This document shows positions 61,696 to 64,000 of a DNA stretch of 64,000 nucleotides, in pieces (the stretch's first letter is position 1; each line of letters starts with the position of its first letter). Both the position numbers and the translations under genes were made by a program. The notes beneath the pieces are model-generated. The model was given only the letters and a program-made list of their open reading frames with translations. It did not search any database and had not been told where the DNA came from. The stretch is taken from contig JAUHYK010000003.1 in the NCBI GenBank assembly GCA_030426465.1, positions 35,455 through 99,454 on the forward strand. The letters are read 5' to 3'. This stretch comes from Alphaproteobacteria bacterium. GTDB lineage: Bacteria; Pseudomonadota; Alphaproteobacteria; Caulobacterales; Parvularculaceae.

Positions 61696-63027
61696 ATGTC
61701 CGGAACCGGTGACGCTGTAAGACTTGCGGCGGCGTTCATCACTGCAGCGCTGTTTGGGGCGGCCATCGCATGGCCGCAGGGCGGCGCCAAATTCGCTGAG
61801 AAAGCGGAAGCATTCGCGGCGCGCGCTGACGGCGCGCCCATGGCGATGCGCGCCTGCGCCATTGGCGAGCCTGCGCTCTCCGGCCCGTTCGCGCCCCTCG
61901 ACGATGTCCTGTCCGTGTCGCCGCTCGGCGGCGTGACAGCGCCGGGCGAAGCCTTGCCCGCGCCCTATATCCGCATCAACACCCGCTCCGGCGAACAGGC
62001 CTTCGAACGGCGCGCGACCACGGCCCTGTCGCCGGCGAAAGCGGACATAGTCGCCATCGAAAGACGCACCCTGCGCGACGCCTATGGCCGCGCCACCGGA
62101 CCTTCCTGGACTGTCTATTTCCAGACCTGCGGGAATATCTCGTTTTACTATGACCGGCTCGACCGCATAGACGACGCCATTCTTGAAAAGGCTGGCGGCT
62201 TGGTCGCCTTCTCCGAATTCGGGACGCCCGATCACATGGGTGTTGAAACGCGCATCCGCGTTGCGGTCGGCGATGCGATTGGCGACAGCGATGGTTTCGA
62301 CGTTGGGCTCCACGACAGCGACGCCACGCCAGCCGCGCTTGCCCGGCCCGAACGCTATCGCACCGACAGTTTCGCGCGCGCCGAGGTTTTCGACGCCCCG
62401 CCGAGCCTTGTCGCGGCGATCACAACCGATGTCACCCATGCGCGCTGCGCCATCGATTATCTGCCCAAGGACGAACAGACGAAATGGGCTGCGCTCCTTG
62501 GCGATAGCTGGGGCGTACGCCGCGCCAAGGGCGACAATGCCTGCCGCGCCGCCTTGGTGGACACACCCGGCGCCGCCCAAGGCGCGTGGTTTACCGACGC
62601 CGCCCACAACGCCGCCGCCAGCAAAGTGAGCGCGATTGCGTTGTCACCGGATTCCATTGACCCGAACCGGCTGATCTTCGCCCTGCATGGGCGCCTGCCG
62701 TCCCTGACCGAAGACATGATTTCCTTGCCGAAAACACCTGACGCCGGCCCATCCGGCGTGGCCAAGGATTTCCTCTCCTTCAGCGAAGGTGAAGGCCGGA
62801 TCAATACGCCCTTCGCCAGCGTCGCCGACATGGATGTCTATTGCTATCAAAAGCTACGCGCTAATTTCATCGGTCCCTTGGTTAATGGCGTCATCCTGCT
62901 GCAGCGCCAGCAAGGTGAAAATGGCCTCGACCTTTTGAAGATCGAAGCGCGCAACAATGTTTCAGCCTGTATCGATCTTGAAGAGCCGTGGCGTTTCACC
63001 GGCAATGAAACCGTCTTCTATAGATAG
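61696..63027 (+). CDS. Exported protein of unknown function
   Basis: 443 residues from ATG 61696. Signal peptide or N-anchor (about 8-28). Several Cys (about six) across the body suggest disulfides. No motif recognised; YLPKDEQTKWAALLG and DMDVYCYQKLRANF are visible patches. Start preferred over 61630 because of GGGGGG upstream and the signal peptide. Divergent from ypfJ by 182 bases, which hold no palindrome of note. Convergent to nothing; crp follows. Confidence 0.7.
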   Translation: MSGTGDAVRLAAAFITAALFGAAIAWPQGGAKFAEKAEAFAARADGAPMAMRACAIGEPALSGPFAPLDDVLSVSPLGGVTAPGEALPAPYIRINTRSGEQAFERRATTALSPAKADIVAIERRTLRDAYGRATGPSWTVYFQTCGNISFYYDRLDRIDDAILEKAGGLVAFSEFGTPDHMGVETRIRVAVGDAIGDSDGFDVGLHDSDATPAALARPERYRTDSFARAEVFDAPPSLVAAITTDVTHARCAIDYLPKDEQTKWAALLGDSWGVRRAKGDNACRAALVDTPGAAQGAWFTDAAHNAAASKVSAIALSPDSIDPNRLIFALHGRLPSLTEDMISLPKTPDAGPSGVAKDFLSFSEGEGRINTPFASVADMDVYCYQKLRANFIGPLVNGVILLQRQQGENGLDLLKIEARNNVSACIDLEEPWRFTGNETVFYR

Positions 63028-63174
63028 CCGCGAAGAACATCACCGGCACGCTCTTCCCCGCATTGCGCTGGCGCCAATTGCGCGGCATGCTCTCTTCTGC
63101 GATCCTTCGCGCTCGCTAAAACGGTCGGAGCCTCGTAACTCTGTTCGCCAACGCATTGGAAGGAATGTGATACG

Positions 63175-63870
63175 GTGGCCAAAGGCGCAGAAACGCTGAA
63201 CTGGATCGACGCGCTTCCCGATGACTTGCGCGCCGCTGTCATGTCGCAAATGAAAACCGTGCGCGTCAGAGAAGGCGCACTGATTTGTGAGCGCTTCGCC
63301 CCCGCCAAGGGCCTGTTTCGCGTCGGATCGGGCACTGTGCGGCTGTTCTCCTTGGCGCCGGACGGCCGCGAGATGATTTACAAACTCAACGGCGCCGGTG
63401 AAAGTTTTGGGGATATCGCCGCCATAGACGGCGGCCCCTATGCTGTCTCGACGGAAGCGGTGACAGATTGCGAGCTCCTTTTCCTTTCCAGAAGCCAGTT
63501 GAACGAACTTCGGAAAAAATATCCTGCACTGGAAACGACGCTCCTTAGCTTTGTCGCGCGCGTCGCCCGCACCTCTATCATGTCACTTGAAGTGGCGACG
63601 ATTTTTCCTTTGCATGCGCGCGTCGCCTCGCGGCTTGTCTTCCTCGCCGCTAATGAAAACCCCCGCCCCGGGCACAAGATAGAGCTCAAGATCGCGCAAA
63701 AGGATCTTAGCGTCATGGTCGGCGCCTCACGGCAGGCGGTCAACAAGGTCCTGGTCGAGTTCCAGTCCATGGCGTTGATAGAGACCCGTTACGGGTCGTT
63801 ATGCATTACCGATATTGACGGGCTGCGCCGCCAGACCCTGCGCTTTTCGTCAGCGCCGCCGCTGGACTAG
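63175..63870 (+). CDS. Crp/Fnr-family transcriptional regulator
   Basis: 231 residues. cNMP-binding-like domain (about 10-125, ESFGDIAAIDGGPYAVSTEAVTD), long helix (130-160), C-terminal HTH with KDLSVMVGASRQAVNKVLVEFQ. No N-terminal Cys cluster, so not an Fnr oxygen sensor. GTG start with GGAAGGAATG. Target genes unknown. A palindrome follows the stop. Confidence 0.9.
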   Translation: MAKGAETLNWIDALPDDLRAAVMSQMKTVRVREGALICERFAPAKGLFRVGSGTVRLFSLAPDGREMIYKLNGAGESFGDIAAIDGGPYAVSTEAVTDCELLFLSRSQLNELRKKYPALETTLLSFVARVARTSIMSLEVATIFPLHARVASRLVFLAANENPRPGHKIELKIAQKDLSVMVGASRQAVNKVLVEFQSMALIETRYGSLCITDIDGLRRQTLRFSSAPPLD

Positions 63871-63893
63871 AGCGGTTTGGCTGAAAACGCTCT
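63869..63893. repeat. REP-like palindrome
   Basis: AGAGCG (63869-63874) and CGCTCT (63888-63893) with TTT/AAA inner pairs; ends the crp gene and precedes the convergent partial gene. No T-run, so it may be a dispersed palindrome or weak bidirectional terminator. Confidence 0.5.
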
Positions 63894-63898
63894 CGCCC

Positions 63899-64000
63899 CT
63901 AAGGTTTTACCGCCGACACAAGCGAGTAATAAGGGCTTGTCTGGATTGCATCGACACTGACAAATCCGGCATCCTCCAGATATTTCGTCAGCTCTCGGAA
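63899..64000 (-). CDS. C-terminal end of a probable methyltransferase, partial
   Basis: Last 33 codons plus stop of a minus-strand gene that enters the window from the right. Residues FRELTKYLEDAGFV and YYSLVSAVKP resemble the ends of class I SAM-dependent methyltransferases (GF and a final lv-A-KP strand). The rest is outside. Stop is TAG at 63899-63901. Family assignment is tentative. Confidence 0.5.
   Translation of the reverse strand, partial: FRELTKYLEDAGFVSVDAIQTSPYYSLVSAVKP

Noticed and set aside
1-64000. CRISPR array, insertion sequence or prophage
   Set aside because: No direct-repeat/spacer pattern, transposase, integrase or phage gene seen; codon use looks uniform apart from the intergenic gaps.

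Overview
The window looks like a stretch of a GC-rich alphaproteobacterial chromosome, most likely a marine or aquatic member of the Parvularculales/Hyphomonadales/Caulobacterales side of the class. Evidence includes a class I lysyl-tRNA synthetase, an alphaproteobacterial-type long dCTP deaminase, a siroheme synthase-DUF2849-sulfite reductase-DUF934-CysH operon, a large TonB-dependent receptor, and one sequence that fits the CtrA consensus. The taxonomy is inferred from gene content only. I found no phage, insertion sequence, plasmid or CRISPR array. Most of the window is ordinary chromosome with both strands used and short intergenic gaps.

Layout. 0-8 kb: a TPR-sulfotransferase cut by the window edge, an AhpD-type peroxidase, a methyltransferase, a TonB-dependent receptor (TBDR) and a TPR protein ending in a 2OG-Fe(II) oxygenase. 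Together these may be a receptor plus protein- or peptide-modification locus. 8-9.5 kb: a secreted protein of unknown function and an alpha/beta hydrolase. 9.5-15.9 kb: a six-gene sulfate-assimilation operon (cysG, DUF2849, GST, sulfite reductase, DUF934, cysH), divergent from a LysR regulator. 16-19.4 kb: an IscU-like scaffold, a pirin, a secreted coiled-coil protein and LigAB-type extradiol dioxygenase subunits. 19.5-23.7 kb: a QueC-like PP-loop protein, a DUF389 membrane protein, cysS and hisI.

23.7-26.6 kb: a TetR regulator with three clear palindromic operator candidates controls a 62-residue secreted peptide gene, followed by a terminator and then DUF1348 and FMN-binding enzymes. 26.7-34.6 kb: a second TPR-sulfotransferase, a MATE exporter, pyrD, a DASS transporter and an APC-type permease. 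34.6-39 kb: TerB-like protein, lysS (class I), BON-MscS channel and a DUF6629 protein. 39-44.4 kb: an unassigned transcribed-looking region ending in a strong terminator, then the conserved prkA-yeaH-spoVR stress operon. 44.5-50.9 kb: PIG-L deacetylase lipoprotein, exported RidA-like protein, hisC-tyrA, methyltransferase, gloB and an IclR regulator. 51.2 kb: tRNA-Gly(CCC).

51.5-54.1 kb: SYLF protein, a radical SAM enzyme and a DUF938 methyltransferase. 54.1-54.8 kb: a 725-base gap holding nested hairpins with GNRA loops that end in a strong terminator, my best candidate for an undescribed structured RNA. 54.8-64 kb: MFS transporter, dCTP deaminase, apaG, trkH, two secreted unknowns flanking a YpfJ-type zinc peptidase, a Crp/Fnr regulator and the end of a methyltransferase gene.

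Functional links: sulfate assimilation here makes sulfide through an APS-type reductase, while the two sulfotransferases would draw PAPS from the same upstream pathway. The most speculative but interesting items are the TBDR/sulfotransferase/2OG-oxygenase locus, the structured RNA at 54.3-54.7 kb, the QueC-like protein, and the radical SAM/DUF938 pair.
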